Positions 1-7,090 of a stretch of DNA of 64,000 nt are shown in pieces. The translations under genes and the position numbers were made by a program. Within the stretch, counting starts at the first letter, position 1. The number at the start of each line of letters is the position of its first letter. The stretch is from Amycolatopsis xylanica (GTDB lineage Bacteria > Actinomycetota > Actinomycetes > Mycobacteriales > Pseudonocardiaceae), in NCBI RefSeq assembly GCF_900107045.1, contig NZ_FNON01000007.1, forward strand, positions 62,001 through 126,000, in the 5' to 3' direction. The notes beneath the pieces are model-generated. The model was not told the origin of the DNA, searched no databases, and was given only the letters and a program-made list of their open reading frames with translations.

Positions 1-195
1 ACCCTGCTCGCCCGCCTGCGACGCACAGCCCAAGATGACCTGGTCGACCGACTCGGGCGTGACCCCCGCACGCTCGACGAGCGCGTTCATGACTTGTTCG
101 ACCAGGGCCAGCGGCGTGATCCCGGCGAGCGCGCCGTTGCTCGACGCCTTGCCGCGCGGTGAGCGCGCCGTCGCCAGGACGTACGCGTCGGTCAT
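1..195 (-). CDS. Acetyl-CoA acyltransferase (thiolase), N-terminal fragment
   Basis: The first 65 codons of a thiolase run off the left edge of the window. Reverse-strand translation begins MTDAYVLATARSPRGK and reaches VILGCASQAGEQG, which matches the N-terminal beta-strand and the loop before the catalytic cysteine of FadA-type thiolases. The catalytic residues lie outside the window. Its ATG overlaps the TGA of the preceding thiolase by 4 bases (192-195), so the two are translationally coupled. It is the fourth gene of the operon that starts with the dioxygenase at 4497. Its likely role is thiolytic release of acetyl-CoA or propionyl-CoA. The family call is solid; the substrate is unknown. 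Confidence 0.85.
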   Translation of the reverse strand, partial: MTDAYVLATARSPRGKASSNGALAGITPLALVEQVMNALVERAGVTPESVDQVILGCASQAGEQG

Positions 196-1409
196 CGGCT
201 GACGACCAGGGTCACGACCGTGGTGAACGAGCCGCCGACGTTGAGCGTGAGCGCCGTCCGCGCGCCGTCGACCTGGATCTCGCCCGCCGTGCCGGTGACC
301 TGCCGCGCGGCGTCGTGCAGCATGCGCACACCGGTCGCGCCGACCGGATGGCCGAGCCCGATCAGCCCGCCGCTCGGGTTGACCGGCAGCGCCCCGGTCA
401 GCCCGCCGTCGGCGATGTACTGGCCGCCCTCGCCGGGTTTCGCGGCGCCGAGGTGTTCCAGCGCGACCAGCCCGGTGATGGTGAAGCAATCGTGCAACTC
501 GACGAGATCCAGCGCCTCGGGGCCGGCGATGCCCGCGCGCTTGTACGCGTCGGTCACGGCGCCACGCAGTTGCGGGAACAGGTAGTCGGCGTCCGCGGCA
601 CGCTCCAGTTTCCCCGCCAGGCCAAGGTGCGCGGTGCGGTGGCCGAACCCGCTGATCACCGCGACGTCGCCGAGGTCCCGGCCATGCCGCCGTGCCCACT
701 CGGCGGCGAAGGCCGGAGATGCCAGCAGGACGGCGGCCGCTCCGTCGGTGATCCGGCCGCAGTCGTTCTTGCGCAGCATGCCCTCGACGACGGGGTTCAG
801 CGCGTCGTCCCGGCCGAACGAACCGGCGGGGAACGACCATTCGCGTGACTGGGCGAGCGGGTTGCGCGCGGCGTTGCGGAACGCGTTCTCCGCGAACGCG
901 CCGAGATGCGCGTAGTCGAGCCCGTAGCGTTTGTCGTAGGTCTCGGCCACGTCGGCGAACAGGGCAGGCCAGGGGAATTTGGCCTCCAGCGCCTCATGTC
1001 CCGCCCATGCGGCGGAACCGAGATGCTCGGCCGCGGTCTGGCCGTCGGTGTTGCGCATCAGTTCGACACCGACGACGAGTGCGAGGTCGTACCGCCCGGA
1101 TTCGAGATCGGCGCAGGCGGCGAGCACAGCGGTGCTGCCGGACGCGCAGGCCGCCTCGTGCCGCGTGCTCGCGACCCCGTCGAGACCGGGCACCGCCGCG
1201 ACCAGCAGCCCGCCCAGCTGCGCCTGCCCGGTGAACAGCTCGGCCGCGAGGTTGCCGACATGCGCGACGCCCACCTGCGACGGGTCGACGTCCGCGTCGA
1301 TCAGCGCCGACGGGACCACCTCGCTGAACATTTCGAGTAGTCCCCGGCGCTCCTTCGCGAAGTTCCGGGCGAAATCGGTCTGCGCGCCACCGAGCACGAA
1401 GACGGTCAT
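192..1409 (-). CDS. SCP-x-type thiolase
   Basis: 405-residue thiolase-like protein of the lipid-transfer/SCP-x branch. The nucleophile is probably Cys88, in HEAACASGSTAV. DGAAAVLLAS lies in the central region, ELHDCFTITGL carries the HDCF motif, and NPSGGLIGLGHPVGATG near the C-terminus supplies the second active-site histidine. These thiolases usually cleave 3-ketoacyl-CoA side chains of steroids or aryl-propanoyl chains rather than simple fatty acids. ATG at 1409 overlaps the TGA of the upstream ligase by 4 bases. An open frame continues upstream to 2333, but that part is out of frame with the ligase and is not coding. A second thiolase follows directly, so the pair may form two subunits or act on two substrates (inference). 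Confidence 0.87.
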   Translation of the reverse strand: MTVFVLGGAQTDFARNFAKERRGLLEMFSEVVPSALIDADVDPSQVGVAHVGNLAAELFTGQAQLGGLLVAAVPGLDGVASTRHEAACASGSTAVLAACADLESGRYDLALVVGVELMRNTDGQTAAEHLGSAAWAGHEALEAKFPWPALFADVAETYDKRYGLDYAHLGAFAENAFRNAARNPLAQSREWSFPAGSFGRDDALNPVVEGMLRKNDCGRITDGAAAVLLASPAFAAEWARRHGRDLGDVAVISGFGHRTAHLGLAGKLERAADADYLFPQLRGAVTDAYKRAGIAGPEALDLVELHDCFTITGLVALEHLGAAKPGEGGQYIADGGLTGALPVNPSGGLIGLGHPVGATGVRMLHDAARQVTGTAGEIQVDGARTALTLNVGGSFTTVVTLVVSR

Positions 1410-3028
1410 GAGGTCACTCCCTCTGGCGAGAACCGCTCTCGCAGCAGGCGTTTCACGATCTTGCCGACGGGATTGCGCGGAAGCTCGTCGACGAACTCCA
1501 GCCGTTCCGGCAGCTTGAACGACGCTATCCGACTCGCACGCAGGAACTCCACGAGTTCTTCGAGATCTGGCTTGCGTTGTCCGGCCACGACGACCGCGCA
1601 GGCGCGTTCGCCGAGCACCTCGTCCGGCACGCCGATGATCGCGACGTCGGCGACGTCCGGGTGCGCGGCAAGCAGTCCTTCGACCTCGGCTGGGGAGATG
1701 TTCATCCCGCCGCGGATCACCAGATCCTTGACCCGGTCGACGTGTTTGAGGAATTCGTGGCGCTCGCCGTCGATCTCGAAGACGTCGCCGGTGCGGTAGT
1801 AGCCGTCCTCGTCGAAGGCGGACTGGTCGAGTTCGGGACCGTCGGCGAGGTACCCGGCGAACACGGTCGGACCGGCCAGCCGGAGCTCGCCGGGAATGCC
1901 GGGCTCGGTGACCCGCTCCCCCGTGACGACGTCGTGCAGGCGCACCGAGGTCCGGTCGGCGACCGGCGTCGACCAGCGCACTTCCGAGGCGTAGTGCGGG
2001 AAGTACGACGCGCGCTGCTCCGGATCGGGGATGTCGCGCGGGTCCGAGATCAGCGGGATGCCCTCGTTGGAGCCGAAGAAGTTGATGATGTCGATCCCGT
2101 GCCGTTCCGACCAGGTCCGCACCATCCACGGGCTCAGCGGCGCCGAGCCGGAGCCGATCTGCCGCAGCGACGAGATGTCCACTGTGGACAGGATCTTTTC
2201 GTTGTGGAGCAACATGGTCAGCAGCGCGGGCGGGGCGACGGTGTACGTCGCGCGCTCCTCGGCGATCTGCTGCAGGAACACCGCGAGGTCGAACGGCTGA
2301 TGCGGGACGAACACGCCACCGGCCATCAGCCACGGCAGCAGCATGCCGCCGATGCCCGCCATGTTCGTCAGCGGGAACGGCGAGAGCAGGACGTCGTCAG
2401 CGGAAAGCCCCGCCGCGAACCGGGTTCCTTCCGCGATGGCGAGCCAGTCGCCGTGACAGCGCGGCACCGCCTTGGGCTCGGCCTCGGTCCCGGAGGTCCA
2501 GCAGATCGTCACGCAGTCGTTGACGTGCGCCTCGTGGACCGGCACCGGCCCGGCCGGTTCGTCCTCCACCCTGGTGAGGACGAACCGAACGGACGGCACC
2601 CCGGCACAAGCCCGCGACGCCTGGCCTGCCAGCGCCTCGGAGGTGATCAGCCCGGCCGCGCCGGTGCGGCGGCACATCGGGCCGATCTCGTGTTCCCGGT
2701 ACGACACCGGGAACGGGGTCACGATCGCGCCGATCCGGATGATCGCGAGCAGCGCGCGCACCAGCGCCGCGGAGTTCGGCAGCTGGACGGCCACCACGTC
2801 CCCTGCTCGCACCCCTCTGGCGAGCAGGGCCGCGGCCAGCGCGTCCACTTGGTCATCTAGTTCACGCCAGGTCCACCGCACCGGATCATCCAGGTTCGGC
2901 GGATCGACGAGCGCGAGCCGATCAGGGGCTTCGCCGACCCTGGCCCTGAACAACCCGTCGACCGTGTCGGCGCTCCACCATCCCCGCGCCCGGTACTCCG
3001 TTACCCGACCTTCCGGATGGCATCTCAT
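1406..3028 (-). CDS. AMP-forming acyl/aryl-CoA ligase
   Basis: 540-residue ANL-superfamily adenylating enzyme. The N-terminus (EYRARGWWSADTVDGLF) resembles 2,3-dihydroxybenzoate-AMP ligases (EntE/DhbE). The phosphate loop is TICWTSGTEAEPKAVPR, with TSGTEAEPKA instead of the usual TSGTTGxPKG. A later NFFGSNEG matches the A5 motif, YYRTGDVFEIDG contains the A7 aspartate, and NPVGKIVKR holds the C-terminal lysine. It should activate a carboxylic acid, probably aromatic or phenylpropanoid, to its CoA thioester for the thiolases downstream. ATG 3028 overlaps the dioxygenase stop by 4 bases; a GTG eight codons later (3004) is an alternative start. There is no carrier-protein gene nearby, so CoA rather than a carrier is the likely acceptor. 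Confidence 0.82.
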   Translation of the reverse strand: MRCHPEGRVTEYRARGWWSADTVDGLFRARVGEAPDRLALVDPPNLDDPVRWTWRELDDQVDALAAALLARGVRAGDVVAVQLPNSAALVRALLAIIRIGAIVTPFPVSYREHEIGPMCRRTGAAGLITSEALAGQASRACAGVPSVRFVLTRVEDEPAGPVPVHEAHVNDCVTICWTSGTEAEPKAVPRCHGDWLAIAEGTRFAAGLSADDVLLSPFPLTNMAGIGGMLLPWLMAGGVFVPHQPFDLAVFLQQIAEERATYTVAPPALLTMLLHNEKILSTVDISSLRQIGSGSAPLSPWMVRTWSERHGIDIINFFGSNEGIPLISDPRDIPDPEQRASYFPHYASEVRWSTPVADRTSVRLHDVVTGERVTEPGIPGELRLAGPTVFAGYLADGPELDQSAFDEDGYYRTGDVFEIDGERHEFLKHVDRVKDLVIRGGMNISPAEVEGLLAAHPDVADVAIIGVPDEVLGERACAVVVAGQRKPDLEELVEFLRASRIASFKLPERLEFVDELPRNPVGKIVKRLLRERFSPEGVTS

Positions 3029-4497
3029 CTCTTGAGGTTATCCAGCTGGTCCGCGCGAACCCAGGTCGCGTGAAAACCGAGCGGAACCCGCTGGGGCAGA
3101 AGGACCCTGGCCACGGGCCCGGCAGCGAGATCGGCGGCGTCGAAGATGTCCAGTTCCGAGCACCCCTCACGCTCGTCCTGCACGAACGTCACCAGATAAC
3201 CGTCGGCGTCGTCGCCTTCGGCCGCCCCGTCGCGTGGCGCGAACGGGGCCTCACTGCCCCACCGGCCCGGACCGAAGAAGTGCTCGGTCTTGGAGCCGGC
3301 CACGGTGTCGTACCGCACCAGGCCGTCGAAGAGCAGCGTCGACTCCGGCGAGATGTGGACGTTGTAGGCGTAGCGGCTGCGGCGGCCGATGGCACGGGCG
3401 TCGACGGTCGGGAACTCCGTGTTGTCGTCGTCGAGCTGCGACTCCGCGCACAGACCCGTACGCAGGTTGAAGCGGTAGCGGTGGAGCGAGGCGTCCAGCC
3501 GCAGGTAGGAAAGCATCTTGGCGAGCGGGGTGTGCGCGTCGGCGCGCGGCTGCGGGCGTGACACGCGGCAGACGTCCATGACTATCTCTTCGCCCTGCTC
3601 CCAGGCGTTGACCACGTGGTAGATGTAGCAGGGGCTGGCCTCGAACCAGCGGATCTGGTCGCCGGTCCCGTAACGCGGGAGCACGCCGAAGCGCGACGGC
3701 ATCGAGCGGTCGAACTTCAGCTTGTGGCGCCCGGCCCTGGCGGCTTCGAGATCCTGGACGAGCGGAAGGTCCATCAGGATCGCGAAGTTCTCGGTGATCG
3801 CCATGTCGTGCGGCAGGCGCGGGCCGGGCAATTCGATGTCGGTCGTGCTGGCGACCTTGCCGTCCGCGCTCACGACGCCGTAGCGCAGGTAAGGCGGGCG
3901 GGGCCCGTAGTCGAACCAGAACATCTCGCCGGTGCGCTCGTCCACCTTGGGGTGCGCCATCATGTCGCCGACGAGCGTGCCGAGAAAGTCTTCCGCGCCA
4001 AGGGTTTCCAGCGAGAGCGGGTCGATCGAATACGGCGAGCCGCACATGTACCAGGTCGCGAGCACCTTGCCGCGGTGGAAGACGAGGTCGGTGTTGGCGT
4101 TGTCCTTGAGCCCGAGGCCGTGATGGTTGCCGAACGGATTGTCCTTCGGGCTCTCCATCACGCCTTTCCACAGGCCCTTGCCCGCCTCGGACTCGGCTTC
4201 GAAGGCCTTCGTGCGGACCCAGCGGTTGCGATAGCGGGCCTTGCCGTTCTCGAGGTGGACGGCGTGGACCATGCCGTCGCCGTCGAACCAGTGATAGCGG
4301 CCCTCCGGCTGGAAGCGGGGGTTCGGCCCGTTGCGCAGGTAGACACCGTTGAGGTCGGCCGGGATCTTGCCGATGACCTGCAGATCCTCCGCGTCGATCT
4401 CGGTGTCGACCGGGGCGTAGACGCCGAGCAGATACGGATTGGCTTCGTCGTCACTCGTCCGAGCCACCATGATCGGCTGTTCGGAGGTGCTGGTCAT
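3025..4497 (-). CDS. Carotenoid cleavage / lignostilbene-type dioxygenase
   Basis: 490-residue member of the RPE65/carotenoid oxygenase family, a seven-bladed propeller with a non-haem Fe(II) held by four histidines. All four are recognisable: His182 (MMAHPKVD), His230 (LPHDMAI), His294 (YIYHVVNAW) and His476 (GFHATWV). The conserved N-terminal LNGVYLRNGPNPRF is present. The enzyme cleaves a C=C bond of an apocarotenoid or stilbene-like substrate to aldehydes. It heads an operon with an acyl-CoA ligase and two thiolases, which favours a catabolic, lignin- or phenylpropanoid-type substrate over pigment metabolism (inference). There is no signal peptide, so it is cytoplasmic. A near-consensus promoter lies at 4528-4556, divergent from an HxlR regulator that probably controls it. 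Confidence 0.9.
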   Translation of the reverse strand: MTSTSEQPIMVARTSDDEANPYLLGVYAPVDTEIDAEDLQVIGKIPADLNGVYLRNGPNPRFQPEGRYHWFDGDGMVHAVHLENGKARYRNRWVRTKAFEAESEAGKGLWKGVMESPKDNPFGNHHGLGLKDNANTDLVFHRGKVLATWYMCGSPYSIDPLSLETLGAEDFLGTLVGDMMAHPKVDERTGEMFWFDYGPRPPYLRYGVVSADGKVASTTDIELPGPRLPHDMAITENFAILMDLPLVQDLEAARAGRHKLKFDRSMPSRFGVLPRYGTGDQIRWFEASPCYIYHVVNAWEQGEEIVMDVCRVSRPQPRADAHTPLAKMLSYLRLDASLHRYRFNLRTGLCAESQLDDDNTEFPTVDARAIGRRSRYAYNVHISPESTLLFDGLVRYDTVAGSKTEHFFGPGRWGSEAPFAPRDGAAEGDDADGYLVTFVQDEREGCSELDIFDAADLAAGPVARVLLPQRVPLGFHATWVRADQLDNLKR

Positions 4498-4527
4498 CGC
4501 GGCTCTCCCTCGACGTGGCGTCCTCCG

Positions 4528-4556
4528 ACACTATGATTTCTGTACCCAGTAGTCAA
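4528..4556 (-). promoter_or_regulatory. Sigma70-like promoter of the dioxygenase operon
   Basis: On the minus strand TTGACT (4556-4551) and TAGTGT (4533-4528) are separated by exactly 17 bases. This is close to the vegetative consensus and sits about 30 bases before the dioxygenase ATG. The spacer carries one copy of the CTGTACCCAG repeat. Confidence 0.55.
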
Positions 4557-4579
4557 TAGGCTTCTTTTGCTGTAGCCAG
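4540..4579. promoter_or_regulatory. Direct repeat CTGTA(C/G)CCAG, candidate HxlR operator
   Basis: CTGTACCCAG at 4540-4549 and CTGTAGCCAG at 4570-4579 are 30 bases apart, about three helical turns, in the divergent gap between the dioxygenase and the HxlR gene. The first copy overlaps the promoter spacer. An exact inverse of the second copy (CTGGCTACAG) lies at 4990-4999 inside the regulator gene. Assignment to HxlR is inference. Confidence 0.35.
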
Positions 4580-4617
4580 GATGTAGGCTGAACGCGCTAC
4601 GACCAGAGGGGACCCCG

Positions 4618-5589
4618 GTGACAGAAGCACCAGCGCGCCGCGTCCGGCCTGCGGGCGACCCGCTCCGCCGCGCACTCGAACTGCTCGGCGACCAGTGGAC
4701 GCTGCTCATCCTGCAGAGTCTTTTCTTCCGCTTCCGGCGTTACGAAGAGCTGCGTCTCCGGCTCGGCATCTCTCCCACGGCCCTGTCCGGCCGACTGCGC
4801 GACCTGGTCGAAGCCGAAGTGCTGGTCCGCACCCCGTACCGCGACGCCCGCCGCACCCGGCACGAATACCGGCTGACCGAGCGCGGCCTCGCACTCTGGC
4901 CGCTACTGGTGTCGATCTGGTCGTGGGAACGCCAGTGGGTCGACGGCCGCCGCGAGGTGCTGCCGACGCTCATCCACGTGGACTGCGGGCTGGCTACAGC
5001 AGCCCCGCTCGGCTGCGGCCACTGCGTCCGCCGCGTCGACGCCCGCGACGTCCGCGCCCGCCGCCTCGACTCGACGGGCGTGGCCGCCGCGACCGCGTCC
5101 AAGCGCTTCCGCCGCAAGGACGCCGAGGCGCTGGCATCGGATCCGCTGCTGTTCTTTCCCGACACCATGGAACTGCTCGGCGACCGCTGGTCGACCGGCA
5201 TCGTGGTCTGCGCACTGCTCGGCGCCCGCCACTTCTCGGAGTTCGAACGCGAATTGGGCATCGGCCCAAGCGTCCTGTCCGACCGCCTCACCCGCCTGGT
5301 CGAACTCGACGTCCTGCGCACGGAAACCGCCAGCACCCGCGTCGACGCCCGCGCCTACCGCCTCACGGCCAAGGGCCTCGCGTTCTTCCCCGCGCTGGCG
5401 TTCATCGCGGAGTGGTCGCGGGAGTTCGAGGTGCCCGGCCAGGAGCCGGACATCACCCTCACCCACGTCGAATGCGACGAGCGGCTGCGCCCGATCCTGA
5501 TCTGCGAGCACTGCGGCCACGAACTGGCCCGCGACGCCGTCCGCTGGTCCGGCCCCGTCCCCTACCCCAACCGCGCGCTGGGGTCGTGA
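4618..5589 (+). CDS. Tandem-domain HxlR-family transcriptional regulator
   Basis: 323-residue protein made of two HxlR winged-helix units in one chain. Unit 1 includes ALELLGDQWTLLILQSL and LGISPTALSGRLRDLVE; unit 2 repeats this as TMELLGDRWSTGIVVCAL and LGIGPSVLSDRLTRLVE. Each unit is followed by a cysteine-bearing tail: HVDCG...CGHC after the first and HVECD...CEHCG after the second, so the whole helix-turn-helix plus Cys module appears duplicated. HxlR proteins normally dimerise from single-domain subunits of 100-130 residues, so this chain could bind DNA as an intramolecular dimer. GTG at 4618 is used. It is divergent from the dioxygenase operon and probably represses or activates it. Its stop lies inside the palindrome at 5583. 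Confidence 0.85.
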   Translation: MTEAPARRVRPAGDPLRRALELLGDQWTLLILQSLFFRFRRYEELRLRLGISPTALSGRLRDLVEAEVLVRTPYRDARRTRHEYRLTERGLALWPLLVSIWSWERQWVDGRREVLPTLIHVDCGLATAAPLGCGHCVRRVDARDVRARRLDSTGVAAATASKRFRRKDAEALASDPLLFFPDTMELLGDRWSTGIVVCALLGARHFSEFERELGIGPSVLSDRLTRLVELDVLRTETASTRVDARAYRLTAKGLAFFPALAFIAEWSREFEVPGQEPDITLTHVECDERLRPILICEHCGHELARDAVRWSGPVPYPNRALGS

Positions 5590-5628
5590 GTGTTTTAGCC
5601 GGTTAGAACCGGCCGCATCACTCACGAC
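5583..5628. terminator. Palindromic element copy 1 (imperfect)
   Basis: GTCGTGAGTG at the left and CACTCACGAC at the right enclose GCCGGTT/AACCGGC arms. Four bases next to the outer arm are mismatched, which is not the case in the other three copies. The HxlR stop codon TGA (5587-5589) is part of the left arm. This is the only copy lying between genes in the same direction. Confidence 0.65.
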
Positions 5629-5638
5629 CTCTGGACAC

Positions 5639-5661
5639 ACATCATATACCAGATACTATGT
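5639..5661. promoter_or_regulatory. Dyad ACAT-N2-TAT-N5-ATA-N2-ATGT upstream of GH28
   Basis: ACAT CA TAT ACCAG ATA CT ATGT is a 23-base imperfect palindrome in an AT-rich island just before the polygalacturonase-like gene. It is a plausible operator overlapping a -10 region. Its right arm contains the ATG at 5658, which argues against that ATG being the start codon. The cognate regulator is unknown. Confidence 0.4.
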
Positions 5662-5699
5662 CCGAGTTGTCCTTCCGCCACCGCAGTTGGGAGCGACTC

Positions 5700-7079
5700 G
5701 TGAATCCCTCACGCCGGGCTTTCCTCGCCGGGACCGCCGCGCTCGCGGCGCTTCCGTTCGCCGGTCAGACCGCCGAAGCCTCGATCTTCGATCCCTGGCA
5801 CAAGGTGCCATGGCTGCTGGCCAGGATCCGGCCACCGCGGTTCCCCCACCGGACCTTCGGCATCACCGAGTTCGGCGCGGTCGACGGCGGCGTCACCAAG
5901 AACACCGAAGCCTTCCGAAGAGCGATCACCGCGTGCCACCGCGCGGGCGGCGGGCGGGTGGTCGTGCCGGCCGGCACCTTCCTCACCGGGCCGATCGAAC
6001 TGCTCAGCAACGTCGAGCTGCACCTCGAAGCGGGCGCGACCGTCACGTTCAGCACCGAGCCCGCCGACTACCTCCCGGTCGTCCAGGTCCGCTACGAAGG
6101 CACGCTCTGCTACAACTACCGCCCGTTCATCCACGCCGACGGCGCCTGCGACATCGCGATCACCGGCCAGGGCACGCTCGACGGCCGTGGCCCGCAAGGC
6201 CCTTGGGCGAGTTTCGGCAGCAACAACGCCGACACCGCGTTGCTGCGCAAGATGGGCAACGACGGCGTGCCCGTCGAGCAGCGAGTGTTCGGCGAAGGCC
6301 ACAAGATCCGGCCGAGTTTCATCGGGCTCTACCACTCACGCAACATCCTGATCAGCGGGATCGAGATCAAGAATCCGCCGATGTGGTCGCTGCACCCGGT
6401 GTTCTGCCACAACGTGACCGTCGAGAACGTCACCTTCCGCACCACGAACAGCCAGGGCGACGGCGTCGACCTCGACTCGACGCGGTACGCGCATATCGTC
6501 GGCTGCCGGATGGACACCAACGACGACTGCGTGGTGATCAAGTCGGGCCGTGACGCCGACGGGCGCCGCGTCGGCATCCCGACGCGCGATGTCGTCGTCG
6601 AGCGCTGCAAGTTCTCGGGCCGCTGGGGCGGGGTGACGGTCGGCAGTGAGATGTCCGGTGGCGCGTACGACATCTTCGCCCGCGACTGCGAGATCAACGC
6701 GCCCGACTTCCCCGGCCGCTACCCGATCAAGCACGCGCTCTACGTCAAGACGAACACCGACCGCGGTGGTGTCATCGACGGCATCCACCTGCGGAACATC
6801 CACGGCACCGGCGTCGAACGGGAAGTCCTGTTCGTCAGCATGCTCTACAACGGCGGCGGCACCGCCGGCGTCAACCCGGCCATCCGCAACATCACCGTCG
6901 ACGGCATGAAGATCGACGGCGGCAAGATCGCCGCGAGCTTCACCGGGCTGCCGGACGCGCATATCGGGAAGGTCCGCGTCACCAACAGCACGTTCACGAA
7001 CATCGCGAGCCCGAACGCGATCACGAACACCGACGACCTGACGTTCCGCAACAGCACCATCAACGGCCAGCCCGTCTGA
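5700..7079 (+). CDS. Secreted glycoside hydrolase family 28 (polygalacturonase-like)
   Basis: 459 residues from the GTG at 5700, which has GGGAG six bases upstream; an in-frame ATG at 5658 falls in an AT-rich dyad and lacks a ribosome site. From 5700 the protein opens with NPSRRAFLAGTAALAALPF, a compact Tat signal. The mature part is a right-handed parallel beta-helix. GH28 landmarks are NSQGDGVDLDS, NTNDDCVVIKSG (paired catalytic aspartates), GGVTVGSEMSGG in place of GHG, and YVKTN in place of RIK. It should hydrolyse pectic or related uronic-acid glycans outside the cell. The GH31 gene starts 11 bases later, so the two are co-transcribed. Endo versus exo action cannot be told from sequence. 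Confidence 0.85.
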   Translation: MNPSRRAFLAGTAALAALPFAGQTAEASIFDPWHKVPWLLARIRPPRFPHRTFGITEFGAVDGGVTKNTEAFRRAITACHRAGGGRVVVPAGTFLTGPIELLSNVELHLEAGATVTFSTEPADYLPVVQVRYEGTLCYNYRPFIHADGACDIAITGQGTLDGRGPQGPWASFGSNNADTALLRKMGNDGVPVEQRVFGEGHKIRPSFIGLYHSRNILISGIEIKNPPMWSLHPVFCHNVTVENVTFRTTNSQGDGVDLDSTRYAHIVGCRMDTNDDCVVIKSGRDADGRRVGIPTRDVVVERCKFSGRWGGVTVGSEMSGGAYDIFARDCEINAPDFPGRYPIKHALYVKTNTDRGGVIDGIHLRNIHGTGVEREVLFVSMLYNGGGTAGVNPAIRNITVDGMKIDGGKIAASFTGLPDAHIGKVRVTNSTFTNIASPNAITNTDDLTFRNSTINGQPV

Positions 7080-7090
7080 AGGGACTCCGA

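Noticed and set aside
1410..2333. Upstream extension of the thiolase reading frame giving a 713-codon ORF
   Set aside because: It is out of frame with the acyl-CoA ligase that covers this region, Arg-rich and low-complexity; the ATG at 1409 with the ATGA overlap explains the gene.
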